DNA of 34,608 nt, taken from NCBI GenBank assembly GCA_028280565.1, contig JANQLQ010000194.1:1-34608 (forward strand). Direction: 5' to 3'. A program made the translations under genes and the position numbers. The notes beneath the pieces were generated by a model that ran no database searches, was not told the origin of the DNA, and saw only the letters and a program-made list of their open reading frames with translations. Below, piece after piece: positions 1-8,635 of this stretch; the first letter of the stretch is position 1; every line of letters starts with the position of its first letter. This DNA is from Fulvivirga sp. GTDB taxonomy: Bacteria > Bacteroidota > Bacteroidia > Cytophagales > Cyclobacteriaceae.

Positions 1-361
1 GTACACTTAAAACAAAGGTTCACGTTCAACGACACACCAGATTCCTGCTCTCGCGCATCGCTCACCCTGCAAGGCTGGCAGGAATGACGATAAAGAAGGC
101 TTTTTCGTTTTTGATGAGGGTACCCAATGGGCTTCTTTATCGTTAAATTCTTATTTATCAGATAATTGAATGTTAAAAGTAGTGCTAGTCACACGATGAT
201 CGATGGATTGGGTACATGACGAACTATATTTGCGGTATCAGCAATAGGCAACCCTATATTTTTTTGCTTACTGCCCATTGCCAACTGCTGACTTTAAGAA
301 CGGGATTGAAAAAAATAGCTAACCGTCCAATTACACTTATACTTAAGCAGTAAGTGTAATC
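1..361. repeat. gene-free segment rich in inverted repeats
   Basis: No convincing coding frame is seen here. The segment holds several exact inverted repeats: ATTCCTGC at 41-48 against GCAGGAAT at 78-85; a 12-bp pair ACGATAAAGAAG at 87-98 and CTTCTTTATCGT at 132-143; a 9-bp pair GTACCCAAT at 120-128 and ATTGGGTAC at 207-215; and a 10-bp pair at 330-339/351-360. The first resembles the short palindromic repeats with the core ATTCCTGC...GCAGGAATGAC that are scattered between genes in many bacteria. Bases 238-295 contain a degenerate TTGCC/CTGCC-rich stretch. I infer a patch of decayed intergenic repeats. Confidence 0.5.
330..360 (-). terminator. stem-loop just after the DUF4159 stop
   Basis: A perfect 10-bp stem, ATTACACTTA at 330-339 and TAAGTGTAAT at 351-360, encloses an 11-base loop. 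It starts one base beyond the stop codon of the minus-strand DUF4159 gene. No run of T follows on the minus strand, so it is a weak terminator at best. It could instead act as an mRNA 3' stabilising hairpin. Confidence 0.35.
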
Positions 362-1033
362 CTATTGATACTGGGTGAAGCAAAAGGCTAAAATATTGGC
401 CCCCATTTTCAATGCTTCTTGTCGTTTACTTTCAGGATTATTATGAATGTTTTGGTCCTCCCATCCATTGCCAAGGTCAGACTCGTAACTGTAAAAAGCC
501 ACCAATCGCCCCTCGTAGATGAGGCCAAAACCTTGGGGAGGCTTGCCATCGTGTTCGTGGATTTTCGGTAAGCCGTTTGAAAACTCAAATTTTTGACGGT
601 AGATCGGGTGATCAAAAGGGAGTTCAATGAACTCAAGCCCTGGAAATACCTTCTTCATTTCTAACCGGATAAATTGATCTAACCCATAGTTATCATCAAT
701 ATGCAAAAAACCGCCAGCTTGTAAATATTTCCTGAGATTTTCTGCATCACTTTCAGAAAAAACCACGTTGCCATGCCCGGTCATATACACAAAAGGGTAC
801 AAGAAAAGGTCTGGGCTGCCAACGTCCACTACTTCATCATCCTCGTCTAAATTCATGCCTAGCTCGCGGTTGCAGAACTCTACCAGGTTAGGAAGGGCCG
901 TTTTGTTCGCATACCAGTCTCCTCCGCCATCGTACTTCAGTTTGGCGATCTTGATCTTCAATTGGGCCATGCTAGTGGTGCCAGCAAGTAATGCAATAAT
1001 GATAAAGAGGTGTTTCATCTTCTGCATGTTCAT
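362..1033 (-). CDS. DUF4159 domain-containing secreted protein
   Basis: A 223-residue protein that I recognise as the DUF4159 family, common in Bacteroidota and of unknown function. A signal peptide is visible: a short basic start, then a hydrophobic run (residues 8-17) ending near the sequence SMAQ, so it is probably periplasmic. The rest is a compact domain with motifs typical of the family, including YDGGGDWYAN near residue 34, MTGHGNVVFSES near 84 and GGFLHIDDNYG near 107. These resemble the glutamine-amidotransferase-like (ThuA-type) fold proposed for this family. Methionines 3 and 6 (position 1018) are alternative starts that also leave a good signal peptide. It is a single gene, divergent from the lipoprotein downstream. 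Confidence 0.85.
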   Translation of the reverse strand: MNMQKMKHLFIIIALLAGTTSMAQLKIKIAKLKYDGGGDWYANKTALPNLVEFCNRELGMNLDEDDEVVDVGSPDLFLYPFVYMTGHGNVVFSESDAENLRKYLQAGGFLHIDDNYGLDQFIRLEMKKVFPGLEFIELPFDHPIYRQKFEFSNGLPKIHEHDGKPPQGFGLIYEGRLVAFYSYESDLGNGWEDQNIHNNPESKRQEALKMGANILAFCFTQYQ

Positions 1034-1185
1034 TAATATACGCTAACTCACTTAGATTATAAGAAGTTATAAAAAAACGAAAAAAAATTAATCTTCATTT
1101 AAACCTTCGGCCAGGGGCATCATCTAAGCCATACAAAACAAACGAAGAAGCAATGAAAACGATTCTAGATTTAAACTCGAAGGTA

Positions 1186-2031
1186 ATGAAAAAACTTGGA
1201 TTGCTGATGCTGGTAGCAGTGGTCACACTTACGGCTTGTAATGAAGAAATGGATGAAACATCCCTGGATAGTGAATTAACGGAAGCCGGGGTTAGCGATA
1301 CTGAGATCGCCGCGGTTTATGAAGATGTCGATGATATGGTGTCGCTTAGCTTGGAGTCTACTGGCGAGGTACTCCAAGGAGGCCGGGTGGCTGAAGGTGA
1401 TGAACCCGATGATGACCGGTTTTGCGAAAATGTGGTCACCTTTGAAGGAGGTAGAGAAAGCGGTACGATCACGATCGATTTTGGAGAAGGTTGCGTGGAT
1501 CGAAATGGGAATGTTCGAAAAGGTAAGATCGTTATCGTATATACAGGCCCACGTTTTGAGCCTGGGTCTGTTGTAACTACTACGCTCATAGAGTATTCGA
1601 TCAATGATATTGCTATAGAAGGAGTAAGGACCCTTGAGAATATTTCAACGACTGTAGAAGATTATCCCACATTTCATATCACCTTGGAAGGAGGTAAAGT
1701 AATATGGCCTGATGAAACTTTTGCCACGCGTGAAGTGGATAAAGTACGCGTATGGAAAAGAGAACGTAATCCTAGGGAAGACTCCCATCTTGTAACAGGA
1801 GAAGCAAATGGTATTACAAGACGGGGAGTAGCCTATGAAGTAGAGATATTGGATACGCTGGTTTACAAACGAGCCTGCATCCCAAGCAGGAGGGCAAGGA
1901 TACCGGTAGAAGGGGTTAAGCAGATCACTACAGATGAAAATATTATCACGGTTGATTTTGGGGATGGAGCGTGCGACCGAAGGTTTGAGATCAGTGTAGA
2001 TGGAGTCACAGGGGATGCAACAGTTGATTAA
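1186..2031 (+). CDS. putative lipoprotein, uncharacterised, with repeated DFG-G-C motif
   Basis: A secreted protein of 281 residues if translation starts at 1186. I prefer this start because it gives a classic lipoprotein signal (MKKLGLL...LTAC, lipid-bearing Cys 17 residues in) and is preceded by GAAGG. An in-frame ATG at 1153 would add 11 residues. After a short acidic spacer the mature part is rich in beta-strand-like stretches. Two related segments, TIDFGEGCVDRNG (about residue 108 counted from 1153) and TVDFGDGACDRRF (about 267), suggest an internal duplication or two halves of one sheet domain. I recall similar uncharacterised proteins in other Bacteroidota but know no function. It is likely anchored to a membrane. 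A strong terminator follows. Confidence 0.75.
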   Translation: MKKLGLLMLVAVVTLTACNEEMDETSLDSELTEAGVSDTEIAAVYEDVDDMVSLSLESTGEVLQGGRVAEGDEPDDDRFCENVVTFEGGRESGTITIDFGEGCVDRNGNVRKGKIVIVYTGPRFEPGSVVTTTLIEYSINDIAIEGVRTLENISTTVEDYPTFHITLEGGKVIWPDETFATREVDKVRVWKRERNPREDSHLVTGEANGITRRGVAYEVEILDTLVYKRACIPSRRARIPVEGVKQITTDENIITVDFGDGACDRRFEISVDGVTGDATVD

Positions 2032-2060
2032 GTAGTTCCTTAATTTTTCCCTGCGATGTT

Positions 2061-2095
2061 GAGGCTGTCAGCTAAATGGCAGCCTCTTTTTTTTT
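2061..2095 (+). terminator. rho-independent terminator after the lipoprotein gene
   Basis: The stem GAGGCTG/CAGCCTC (2061-2067 and 2080-2086), extended inwards by further pairs, is followed by nine T. It lies 30 bases after the lipoprotein stop, in the gap between convergent genes. The same stem core recurs at 12392-12420. Confidence 0.85.
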
Positions 2096-2123
2096 ATTGC
2101 TGTCCAAGGGCTTTGGGCAAATA

Positions 2124-2573
2124 CTACTTTAGGCGCGGGTCAAAAGGTTCTCGCTCAACGCTGATCAGCTCTACGGCACTATGAAATTTAGGATGCCTGG
2201 CATTGACCAAGTAGTTACTCTCACGATAGCTTTGGGCCGAGGGCACTTTCATCAAGAGGTTACCGGAAGCCAGGAATTTTTTCGTATGCCTTCCCAATTC
2301 CTTTGGGTACGGTTTTGCCATCCAGTTATCGTCCAGGTCTTTCAATGTGACTTCATATACCCCCTGTCCATCGCCTACTTTGAGGGTCATGCATACCCGG
2401 GATACCGGGAGAAAATTGTCATTGGCTAGGATCTCCAATTTGGCTAATGCCACGGTTGGAGAGCAATAAATTATCCATTGGCCCACCTCATTCCATCTTC
2501 CAGGGGCGTGTAAAGTGCCTTCCGGGGGCCAAACGTTCCTGTACTTCCATTTGTCGATATGGAACAGGATCAT
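2124..2573 (-). CDS. RES-domain toxin of a type II toxin-antitoxin pair
   Basis: A 149-residue protein of the RES family, named for conserved Arg, Glu and Ser residues. Characterised members (for example MbcT) destroy cellular NAD+ and so stop growth. Visible here are GRWN with Arg26, YCSP with Tyr36, ALAKLE with Glu47, and VPSAQSYRESNYLVN with Ser112 followed by RHPKF, all in the usual order and spacing. The length is normal. The start ATG overlaps the antitoxin stop as ATGA (4 bases), so the two are translationally coupled, with the antitoxin first as expected. No disrupting mutation is seen, so I infer an intact toxin. Its target has not been shown for this protein. Confidence 0.9.
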   Translation of the reverse strand: MILFHIDKWKYRNVWPPEGTLHAPGRWNEVGQWIIYCSPTVALAKLEILANDNFLPVSRVCMTLKVGDGQGVYEVTLKDLDDNWMAKPYPKELGRHTKKFLASGNLLMKVPSAQSYRESNYLVNARHPKFHSAVELISVEREPFDPRLK

Positions 2574-3031
2574 CCGTAGAGGCTATGTTCTATGCGGAGG
2601 AAGGCTTGCTCTAATTCTCTTCTCCCAATTCTTGACGATAATAATTCAATGGGCTTTACCCCTCCCAAGTTTTCGTTCCTGGTAAGCAGCCATTCTTTCA
2701 GCACTTGCTTGTCTCCATCAAAAGCCTCGATGCCTTTATTCCAAAGTGCTGCAAAATCGGCTAAAGCATCGATGTTTTTAGGACCTAGATCTTCCATTTT
2801 TAGCAGTTCGTAATATTTGCTTTTGCTTATACCAAGGATGTTAGCTATTTCTTGGGGAGAAAGTGAGGTCTCATTTTGAAGCGCCGTAAGAGCTATGCCC
2901 GGAAATTTAGTGGTGGTGAGGCTCTGGCTTGAAATAACAGATAAGAAAGCTAAGGGCATAGCGAATGTGCCATAAAGCGCCATAGGCTCTTCTGCCTTTG
3001 TATTTTTAGGGTCCTTTTTTCTTTTTTCCAT
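2570..3031 (-). CDS. Xre/MbcA/ParS-type antitoxin
   Basis: About 153 residues from the ATG at 3031. The frame stays open to a TTG at 3052, but the ATG is the more likely start. A helix-turn-helix-like segment, LSPQEIANILGISKSKYYELL, occupies the middle, and the C-terminal third (WNKGIEAFDGDKQ to the end) matches the toxin-binding domain of the MbcA/ParS family. It should bind the RES toxin encoded next to it and, as known for the family, probably represses its own operon. It begins only 23 bases after the stop of the glycosidase gene, so it may be co-transcribed with it or have a promoter inside that gene. Confidence 0.88.
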   Translation of the reverse strand: MEKRKKDPKNTKAEEPMALYGTFAMPLAFLSVISSQSLTTTKFPGIALTALQNETSLSPQEIANILGISKSKYYELLKMEDLGPKNIDALADFAALWNKGIEAFDGDKQVLKEWLLTRNENLGGVKPIELLSSRIGRRELEQAFLRIEHSLYG

Positions 3032-3054
3032 ATCTGGAATTATCTCATCCAAAT

Positions 3055-4098
3055 TTACTCATTCTCTCCCGGGTTTTTATATTTTTCATATCTTTTTTTT
3101 ATGATTTTTATTACCGGTTTATGTTGCGGGGTAAAGTTTCTTTCCCGTTTTCCAGGCCAACGGGGATCTTGCAAGTGCCATTTCCAAAGGAATCCGCCTG
3201 CAAACCATGGCTCATCCCAAATAGCTTGATATAGACCATCGTAAGCGTGAGTTTGGGCCTCGTTATTGATCAAAAGTGTATCCTCGTCGTGTTTCCAATG
3301 TCCAGCTGCCGTGTAGTCGATGCTTTTATACCCATATTCAGTGAAAAGGATCGGTTTACCGTGGCGTTCTGAAAAATCTTTCAGCAGGGTCTCTAATGGC
3401 TGCCATCCTTCTAAGATACTTCCTACTGTAGGTGTCTTTCTTTCACATAATGGGAAGTAGGCATCTATACCAATAAAATCTAGTGCTGGCCAAAATGTGA
3501 CATTGTTGTAGTTATCCCAATTGGCGGCATAGGTGATCTTGCCAGTGTAGATAGACCTTACTTGGGTCACTAATTGGCGCCAATATCCGGGACGTTGCTT
3601 GACAGCTTGCCTGAATTCTGTGCCTATGCAAAAGAGTTTAACATTCATAGAATCCGCCAGCCGGGCGTACGTCATGATATACTCCCGGTAGGTATCTTCC
3701 CATAATTCCCATTGTTCTTCAGTATGTAAGTTGAAGTCCCCTGCCCATCCTTGGCCTCTTACCCAAACATGGGGTTTAAGCATGACTTCAAGTCCAATTT
3801 CTTGGGCCATTTGTATCGTGGATATGGTGCCTTGTATCCCCTCTCCCCACCAAAGTTGATGATAATGGAACTGTACCTTAGGCTCAGCGGGGTCTATAAA
3901 AGCGTAAGGTATGACGGATACCCACTCTGTATTTACTTCTAGCAGCGGCAGTAGGTCCTGCGTTCGGACAGGATTCCTGGGAGCTTCCAGGCTCACTCCA
4001 TGTATTTTCGGGTTTTTAAGGGCAGGTGTCGGCTTCCAAGGAATAAAAAAAAGACATGATACCACTACCACTAAAATGAAAAGAATGACCCTGATCAT
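3055..4098 (-). CDS. GH113-like glycoside hydrolase, membrane-anchored or exported
   Basis: A 347-residue protein with an N-terminal hydrophobic segment (residues 2-19) that could be a signal anchor or, with Cys15, a short lipoprotein signal. The rest looks like a TIM-barrel glycosidase of the GH113 kind, a family that includes beta-mannanases. Candidate catalytic acids are Glu161 in CIGTEF (acid/base) and Glu254 in LFTEYGY (nucleophile). Aromatic residues lining the cleft are also seen (HYHQLWWGEG, LKPHVWVRGQGWAG, GGFLWKWH). The substrate cannot be told from sequence; mannan-like glycans are possible. It lies 8 bases after the RND exporter gene, so the two probably share a transcript. Confidence 0.8.
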   Translation of the reverse strand: MIRVILFILVVVVSCLFFIPWKPTPALKNPKIHGVSLEAPRNPVRTQDLLPLLEVNTEWVSVIPYAFIDPAEPKVQFHYHQLWWGEGIQGTISTIQMAQEIGLEVMLKPHVWVRGQGWAGDFNLHTEEQWELWEDTYREYIMTYARLADSMNVKLFCIGTEFRQAVKQRPGYWRQLVTQVRSIYTGKITYAANWDNYNNVTFWPALDFIGIDAYFPLCERKTPTVGSILEGWQPLETLLKDFSERHGKPILFTEYGYKSIDYTAAGHWKHDEDTLLINNEAQTHAYDGLYQAIWDEPWFAGGFLWKWHLQDPRWPGKRERNFTPQHKPVIKIIKKRYEKYKNPGENE

Positions 4099-4106
4099 AC
4101 TACAAT

Positions 4107-6365
4107 TTACACTTTTTGTTTTTTCGTTTTGTAAAAGAACATGATCAGTACAGGTAAAAGTGAAAGGTCAATGACAACCGCTATGAAGAGTGTTAAACTG
4201 ATCAGCAACCCTGTGTAAAAAGTGCCCCCAAAGGAGGATAAAAGCAGGGTAAGGAAACCACCGGACAAAATGATGCTGGTGACTAAAATGGCCTTACCCG
4301 TGCTTAGGTAAGTGTTTTTTAAGGCATAGAGCAAAGATTTACCTTTGTCTAATTCTAGTTTAAGCTTGCTTGTGAAGTGGATGGTGTCATCCACGGCAAT
4401 ACCGAAGGCGATTGTAAATACAATAGACGTGGATAATTTAAGTGTAATCCCGAATATCCCCATAATGCCTGCCACTGTCACCAAGGGAATGACATTAGGG
4501 ATGAGGGCGATCAAGACCATACGTAAGGATCTAAACAGTAAGCCCGCGATGAAAGCTACTACTGCAAAAGCTATTCCAAGCCCTTCAAACATGTTTTCCG
4601 CCAAGTAGACATTGTTTTTATCGATAAGGTTGGAAGTTCCCGTTATTTTGAAGCTGGTAAGTGATGAATCCGTATGACGCTCAATATACTCTTTTAAACG
4701 CTCGGTACGTTCTAAGGAAATGGCACTGCCAATATCTCCTACACGCATGCTGATCCTGCCAGTTTTTTGATCTTGGGAGAGCACGATGTTGGCTTGTTCA
4801 TTTCTTTTAAGCACCCTGCTTAAGTTCTTTTTCACTTGTTTTTTTTCATAATCACTGCTGGGCAGGGTGAAGGCGTCTGATCTACCCCCGTTAATGGCCT
4901 GGTTGATCGATTTCACCAGGGTATGCGGGCCAATGATATTTCCCGCCTCCAATGAATCAGAAAGGTATGAAGAAAGCCTGTCAATCTCTGAAATTACTTC
5001 CTCGGACAACACCGATCCTTTTTTCGCTTCAACCGTGATCTCGAACGGCCGTGACCCGCCGAAATTTTGATCAAAAAACAGGAAATCCTGTTTCAAGGGG
5101 TCGTCCTGGGGAAGATCCTCGATCAAAAAAGTATTGATACGGATCAATGAAATACCGTAAAGCGAGACCAGCACGATCACGGCGTTGATCAATATGACGG
5201 ACCACCCGTTTTTCAACGTGCGGATAAAGAGAAAACTTAAGATCCCGAACCATTTGGATCGATGGACGAGTTTTCGGGATACCTGTGGCCTGGGCAGTAG
5301 CAGCAATGAACAAGGAAGCAAAGTAAAGGCCACAATAAAGGCGATAAACACACCTATGGAGGTAAAAAGCCCAAACCCCTGGATAGGCCTGATGCTAGCC
5401 GTCAGTAACGTAAGAAAACCTACGGACGTTGTGAGGGAAGTCAAAAAAGTGGCCAGCCCTACCTCCCTGAACGTGGTTTTTATTGCACTTATTTTGTGGA
5501 AGCCTAGGCGTAATTGTTCGATATATTTTGTCATAATATGTACCACGTCCGACATTCCCACCACGAACATGATCGTGGGCAAAAGCACCATGATAAAATC
5601 CAACTGCTTTCCCGTTAGCCCCATAAGTCCCATGATCCAAAGGACCGACATAAAAACCACCCCTAAGGGGATAATAACACCCCACCAGTTCCGGTAGGCA
5701 AACGCCAAAAACAAGACGATCAGGATAATAGACGCAGATAGAAAAGTCACTAGCTCAACTTGCAGCTTATTGATAAATACCTGCTGTGCATGCACCTTAC
5801 CCGCGAGGTGGTAGGAGTCGAATGCGTAAGACCTTACCAAGCTTACAATCTTGTTTGCAAGGCCATCTGACTCCTCTTTTGTGCTTATATCCTCGTGTTT
5901 TATGATAATGGCCAAGGCTTTGCCATCTTTGGATACTAGCGTTTCGCTTAGCAATGCACTTTGATAAATTACTGCGGAGTCTTGTGCGTATCGAGCAGGC
6001 TGATCAATGTAGAGATAAGGAAGCTGGTAGATCCCGGCTTGGCTGATGATCAATCTTTTAGTGTCCGTAATGGAAATTGCCGACTTTATTTCTTCCAGCC
6101 CTTGCAGATCTTGGGTCAACGAGTCTACTCGCTGTAAGAAAGCGGTTTCGAAGATGGACGGGTGGTTTTTTAACCCGATCAAAAGATAATCATTATCGTT
6201 TTCAAAAAGGGAACGAAACTCACGATAATACTCCAGGTCGGGATCGCCGATGGGGAAAAAATCTTCAAAAACATAATTAAAACGCAGGTCTTTCAGAAAG
6301 ATTGACAAAACGGCCGTAATTGAAAAAATAATGATGAGGACCCGTTGGGCAGTTTTTTTAAACAT
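4107..6365 (-). CDS. MMPL/RND-superfamily exporter
   Basis: A 752-residue inner-membrane protein with two repeats of one transmembrane helix, a large periplasmic loop and five further helices, giving about 12 membrane segments. Each repeat carries the acidic residue typical of proton-driven RND transporters: GMSDVVH in the first half and GIAVDDTIH in the second. The size and pattern fit the MMPL/HpnN-like branch, which moves lipids or hydrophobic molecules, rather than the roughly 1000-residue AcrB drug pumps. No adaptor or outer-membrane partner lies beside it, which is usual for this branch. It heads the minus-strand run that continues into the GH113-like gene. The cargo is unknown. Confidence 0.88.
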   Translation of the reverse strand: MFKKTAQRVLIIIFSITAVLSIFLKDLRFNYVFEDFFPIGDPDLEYYREFRSLFENDNDYLLIGLKNHPSIFETAFLQRVDSLTQDLQGLEEIKSAISITDTKRLIISQAGIYQLPYLYIDQPARYAQDSAVIYQSALLSETLVSKDGKALAIIIKHEDISTKEESDGLANKIVSLVRSYAFDSYHLAGKVHAQQVFINKLQVELVTFLSASIILIVLFLAFAYRNWWGVIIPLGVVFMSVLWIMGLMGLTGKQLDFIMVLLPTIMFVVGMSDVVHIMTKYIEQLRLGFHKISAIKTTFREVGLATFLTSLTTSVGFLTLLTASIRPIQGFGLFTSIGVFIAFIVAFTLLPCSLLLLPRPQVSRKLVHRSKWFGILSFLFIRTLKNGWSVILINAVIVLVSLYGISLIRINTFLIEDLPQDDPLKQDFLFFDQNFGGSRPFEITVEAKKGSVLSEEVISEIDRLSSYLSDSLEAGNIIGPHTLVKSINQAINGGRSDAFTLPSSDYEKKQVKKNLSRVLKRNEQANIVLSQDQKTGRISMRVGDIGSAISLERTERLKEYIERHTDSSLTSFKITGTSNLIDKNNVYLAENMFEGLGIAFAVVAFIAGLLFRSLRMVLIALIPNVIPLVTVAGIMGIFGITLKLSTSIVFTIAFGIAVDDTIHFTSKLKLELDKGKSLLYALKNTYLSTGKAILVTSIILSGGFLTLLLSSFGGTFYTGLLISLTLFIAVVIDLSLLPVLIMFFYKTKKQKV

Positions 6366-6532
6366 TACATGAATGCGATTTATATGAATAACATTACCGT
6401 AGGCCGACGGTTATAAAGTTGTCCTTCCGAATTTTTGACCTTCCTCGTAAAATTGAAAAATCTGGAGATAAGGTCGTAGAAACTATTGATCTAATCGATA
6501 ACTTAGCTAATTAAATTTAAATTGTTATTAAC

Positions 6533-7324
6533 ATGCAGCAGTATTTGGACCTAATGCAGGACATTCTTGATCATGGGTATCGAAAAGAGGATAGGACGGG
6601 TACAGGAACATTGTCTGTTTTTGGTAGACAAATGCGCTTTGATCTTTCGGAAGGCTTCCCGTTAGTGACCACCAAAAAACTGCATGTTCGCTCTATTATC
6701 CATGAGCTCCTTTGGTTTCTTAACGGGGATACTAATATCAAGTACTTAAATGATAATGGCGTTTCCATATGGGATGAATGGGCGGATGAAAATGGCGAGC
6801 TAGGCCCCGTATACGGTCACCAATGGAGAAGTTGGCCAACACCCACGGGTGGAAAAGTGGATCAGATCAGCAAGGTACTGCAGCAAATTCAAAACAACCC
6901 TGGTTCCAGGCGGCACATTGTTAGTGCATGGAACCCTGCGGAAGTGGATCGTATGGCACTTCCTCCGTGTCATGCGTTGTTCCAATTTTATGTGGCAGGG
7001 GATAAGCTCTCTTGCCAACTTTACCAACGCAGTGCGGATTTCTTTTTGGGCGTCCCTTTTAACATTGCCTCCTATGCATTGATGATACATATGTTTGCCC
7101 AGCAATGTGACCTAGAACCTGGTGAATTTGTATGGACAGGAGGAGACGTACACTTATACACCAATCACCTCGAACAAGCAAGGTTGCAACTTACTCGAAG
7201 TCCCTTTTCATTACCCCAATTAAAACTTAAAAAACCTAGCTCTATCTTTGAATACAAGTTCGAAGACTTTGAAATCGTGAACTACCAGTCACACCCCGGT
7301 ATAAAAGCCCCTATTGCGGTTTGA
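6533..7324 (+). CDS. thyA: thymidylate synthase
   Basis: A 263-residue enzyme, almost the same length as the 264-residue E. coli protein. It converts dUMP and methylenetetrahydrofolate to dTMP and dihydrofolate in the cytoplasm. Visible landmarks are the phosphate-binding segment EDRTGTGT (residues 19-26), the catalytic Cys146 in [12 protein letters not shown], the [17 protein letters not shown] stretch and the C-terminal GIKAPIAV. The start ATG is preceded by an A/T-rich leader without a Shine-Dalgarno sequence. A dihydrofolate reductase gene often follows thyA, but none is seen here. The gene stands alone between an exporter read the other way and a small minus-strand gene. Confidence 0.97.
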   Translation: MQQYLDLMQDILDHGYRKEDRTGTGTLSVFGRQMRFDLSEGFPLVTTKKLHVRSIIHELLWFLNGDTNIKYLNDNGVSIWDEWADENGELGPVYGHQWRSWPTPTGGKVDQISKVLQQIQNNPGSRRHIVSAWNPAEVDRMALPPCHALFQFYVAGDKLSCQLYQRSADFFLGVPFNIASYALMIHMFAQQCDLEPGEFVWTGGDVHLYTNHLEQARLQLTRSPFSLPQLKLKKPSSIFEYKFEDFEIVNYQSHPGIKAPIAV

Positions 7325-7345
7325 TGTAAGGTTTTTACCTGGTTA

Positions 7346-7582
7346 TCAGTCAGTTTTAGCGATGATATCATCCACCGTCCTCATCAATTCATCTCTTTTA
7401 TCTTCGTTGAGAAGATACCTCCTTTCCAGCAATCTCACTGCCATATCATTCATAATGAAGTGATTTTTGATGAAGCTTAACTTCTCTTGAAATGATGTAA
7501 GTTCCTGGTATTTAGCCCTTTCAGTGGGAGATTCCATGATCATTTGAACTTTACTAATCAAGATGTCCGGGTCGTTGTACAT
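7346..7582 (-). CDS. small protein of unknown function
   Basis: A 78-residue product with an ATG start, highly charged and predicted mostly helical. It has no signal peptide, membrane segment or Cys pairs. I do not recognise a family. It ends 21 bases from the thyA stop, in convergent orientation. Its coding character looks real (balanced composition, clean start, and no better frame on the other strand). The sequence FIMNDMAVRLLERRYLLNEDKRDEL in two helical stretches might support oligomerisation or binding to a partner, but that is a guess. Confidence 0.6.
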   Translation of the reverse strand: MYNDPDILISKVQMIMESPTERAKYQELTSFQEKLSFIKNHFIMNDMAVRLLERRYLLNEDKRDELMRTVDDIIAKTD

Positions 7583-7804
7583 ACGCTATAGACTGAATAC
7601 AGTGAACAATAATATAAATTATTTTATGTAGGATAAAATTTTTTAATACACTTTGCTCAAGAAGTTATCCACACTTTTTCAACATTGGTCTTTGATGTAA
7701 GATTGAGACTCATTTTCATACATATTATTACGATTTACTTGGTAAAGTAACCCAAATAGATTAAAGAAATATTATTTTCTTGTAGAGATGGACCTTATCT
7801 ATTT
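7583..7804. other. A/T-rich gap with one DnaA-box-like site
   Basis: This is a gap between two minus-strand genes. Bases 7608-7623 form a small A/T palindrome (AATAAT-ataa-ATTATT), and 7665-7673 is TTATCCACA, a perfect match to the DnaA-box consensus. Only one box was found, so this is not evidence for a replication origin. No RNA gene was recognised. Confidence 0.4.
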
Positions 7805-8635
7805 TCAGACGGCTTGTATGGATTCAATCAACTGGTTTACGACCAGGTGTTTAGTTACATAAGATTGCTTTTGCAATGCTTGGATAAGATAAAACCCGGC
7901 GGCATTTACGCTGAAAACAGCATCGGCACTGGTAAGTATACCCGGTGATTTTTCCACCTCAAACACTTCTATTCCTAACTCCAAGCACTTTTTAAGGACT
8001 TGGCCCCTCATGATGCCTTCGATACAACCGGTACTTAAACTGGGCGTGAAGAGCGTTTCATCCAAAACCCAAAACAAGTTAGACGAGATACATTCGCTCA
8101 TAAAACCCCGGTGATCTGTGAGCACCAAGTCATCCATACCTCTTTGCAGGCACTCTGCCGAAGCGATAACGTAAGGTAGGGCACTCATGGTTTTAAACCT
8201 GCTGGTGGTAGAAGCTACTAAAGAAACCTTTGAAGAGAGGGCTACTTTGCTGCGTACCTTGTAATCAAAAGCAGTGTGGGGATACGCGGTTACTAGGAGA
8301 TTAGCCCCTGTATTTCGTGGGGAGTAACCGCTGGCATTGGCAGCTTTTCTCCAAAGTTGTAATTTTACTCGTGCCTGATCCGGGGTATTGTTCTGTCGCA
8401 GTAATTCTTCGATGATCTCGGTAAGATGACGTTCCGATAAAGACAGGTGGTCAAAATCCAACCCGATGGCGTATGCTCCCTCCCGGAGCCTTTTTAAATG
8501 ATCATTTAAAAACCGGGTCTTCCCATTTTTTACGATCATGGTTTCAAACAACCCATCGCCAAACTGTAAAGCTCTATCCTTGAGAGATATCTCTAGGGTA
8601 TCCTCTATCCAATCGTTGTTAAAATATGCCTTCAA
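7805..8635 (-). CDS. aminotransferase class IV, PabC-like
   Basis: A 276-residue pyridoxal-phosphate enzyme of fold type IV. The likely cofactor lysine is Lys148 in SRFKTMSALPYV, and SECISSNLFWV near residue 180 (with Glu181) is the other class signature. QFGDGLFET near residue 24 is typical of 4-amino-4-deoxychorismate lyase (PabC), which releases p-aminobenzoate for folate. Branched-chain or D-amino-acid aminotransferase activity cannot be excluded. Translation appears to start at a TTG, since an in-frame TGA lies just two codons upstream and the next residues (KAYFNN) match usual family N-termini. A pabB gene is found elsewhere in the window, at 29816-31099, which supports the PabC reading. 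Confidence 0.82.
   Translation of the reverse strand: MKAYFNNDWIEDTLEISLKDRALQFGDGLFETMIVKNGKTRFLNDHLKRLREGAYAIGLDFDHLSLSERHLTEIIEELLRQNNTPDQARVKLQLWRKAANASGYSPRNTGANLLVTAYPHTAFDYKVRSKVALSSKVSLVASTTSRFKTMSALPYVIASAECLQRGMDDLVLTDHRGFMSECISSNLFWVLDETLFTPSLSTGCIEGIMRGQVLKKCLELGIEVFEVEKSPGILTSADAVFSVNAAGFYLIQALQKQSYVTKHLVVNQLIESIQAV

Noticed and set aside
1317-1604. Long open frame on the minus strand within the lipoprotein gene
   Set aside because: It is antisense to a gene with a clear lipoprotein signal and shows a composition typical of shadow frames.
7583-7804. Replication origin at the DnaA-box-like site
   Set aside because: Only one box was found and no dnaA or typical origin neighbours are nearby.
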